Positions 41,410 to 41,627 of a DNA stretch of 41,627 nt are shown here, in pieces. The DNA lies in contig JAJTED010000021.1 of NCBI GenBank assembly GCA_021300535.1, forward strand, positions 1 through 41,627, written 5' to 3'. How positions within the stretch are numbered: the stretch's first letter is position 1; each line of letters starts with the position of its first letter. The notes under the pieces are model-generated. The model was not told the origin of the DNA. It did not search any database and was given only the letters and a program-made list of their open reading frames with translations. The translations under genes and the position numbers were made by a program. Origin of the DNA: Planctomycetaceae bacterium (GTDB lineage: Bacteria; Planctomycetota; Planctomycetia; Pirellulales; UBA1268).

Positions 41410-41627
41410 GGGCCGGATTCCCGGGTTTCCACCCGGGGACTCCTGACGCGCTATTTCCAAAAAGCCCCCGGCGGGAGCCGGGGGACTCCGGGTTGGAGCG
41501 GATAGCGTTTCAAACTGCCGTGAATCGTCGTGCACCACCGCTCGTGCATGGATGACGGGGTGGTGTTCATGCCCGGAGTCCCCGGGTTTCCACCCGGGGC
41601 TTCTTGACGCGCTGTCTCCAAAAAGCC
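41410..41627. repeat. A/B hairpin units after the decarboxylase gene, cut by the window end
   Basis: Hairpin A variant at about 41419-41442, B at about 41464-41486, and a second A at about 41577-41602. A further B appears to begin with aaaaagcc at the window end. The first A lies about 18 bases after the stop, ends in a weak T tract on the plus strand, and is the likely terminator for the decarboxylase unit. Nothing coding is visible. Confidence 0.75.

Overview
The window is GC-rich bacterial DNA and most resembles a planctomycete (Pirellulales-like). Pointers are a pseudopilin-like DUF1559 protein with the H-x9-DG signature, an EF-G of the spd/mitochondrial EFG1 type (Ser in the P-loop), a probable DUF6268 outer-membrane protein, a DUF3050 protein, very large pseudopilin-like proteins, and GspE/PilT ATPases of a planctomycete kind. 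This is inferred from protein features only; there is no rRNA here to place it. No integrase, transposase, phage or CRISPR gene is visible.

Layout. 1-903 is gene-free and carries hairpin repeats. 904-2058 (+) is a probable outer-membrane protein. 6652-2069 (-) is a tight three-gene cluster: a family 2 glycosyltransferase, a fusion of a PP-loop ATPase with a polysaccharide pyruvyl transferase, and an asparagine-synthetase-like enzyme without the glutaminase cysteine. It probably builds or decorates a surface glycan. gluQ and prmA (-) overlap. A CPBP/CAAX-type membrane protease (-) is divergent from fusA (+). A DUF3050 gene follows (-).

28963-13216 (-) is a long run: rsmD, a cupin, a GspE/PilB ATPase, a stand-alone PilT-N-like domain, PilT, a second GspE/PilB ATPase, the GspF/PilC platform protein, five prepilin-like or GspK-like proteins and a DUF1559 protein. 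It reads as a type II secretion/type IV pilus hybrid. Most gene junctions in its core are 4-base overlaps or gaps of 2-5 bases. A secretin, a prepilin peptidase and PilM/N/O genes are not in the window.

29353-30513 (+) is an exported cyclophilin. epmB (-) stands divergent from an efp gene that is broken by a short deletion and frameshift; the deletion removes the loop holding the modified lysine. dnaE (-) and an FHA protein (-) follow, then tRNA-Arg(UCG), whose 3' end is copied twice more downstream. Next come a small membrane protein and a thioredoxin-like protein (-). A candidate structured RNA with its own promoter and terminator precedes a two-gene unit (+): a small membrane protein and a thiamine-diphosphate 2-oxoacid decarboxylase.

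Nearly every larger intergenic space holds the same pair of inverted hairpins, often as tandem units of about 166-175 bp. Their orientation lets them act as bidirectional terminators between convergent genes. Three conserved genes (efp, pilT with its upstream neighbour, and the first gspE) show small indels at conserved positions, which could be real decay or assembly error.
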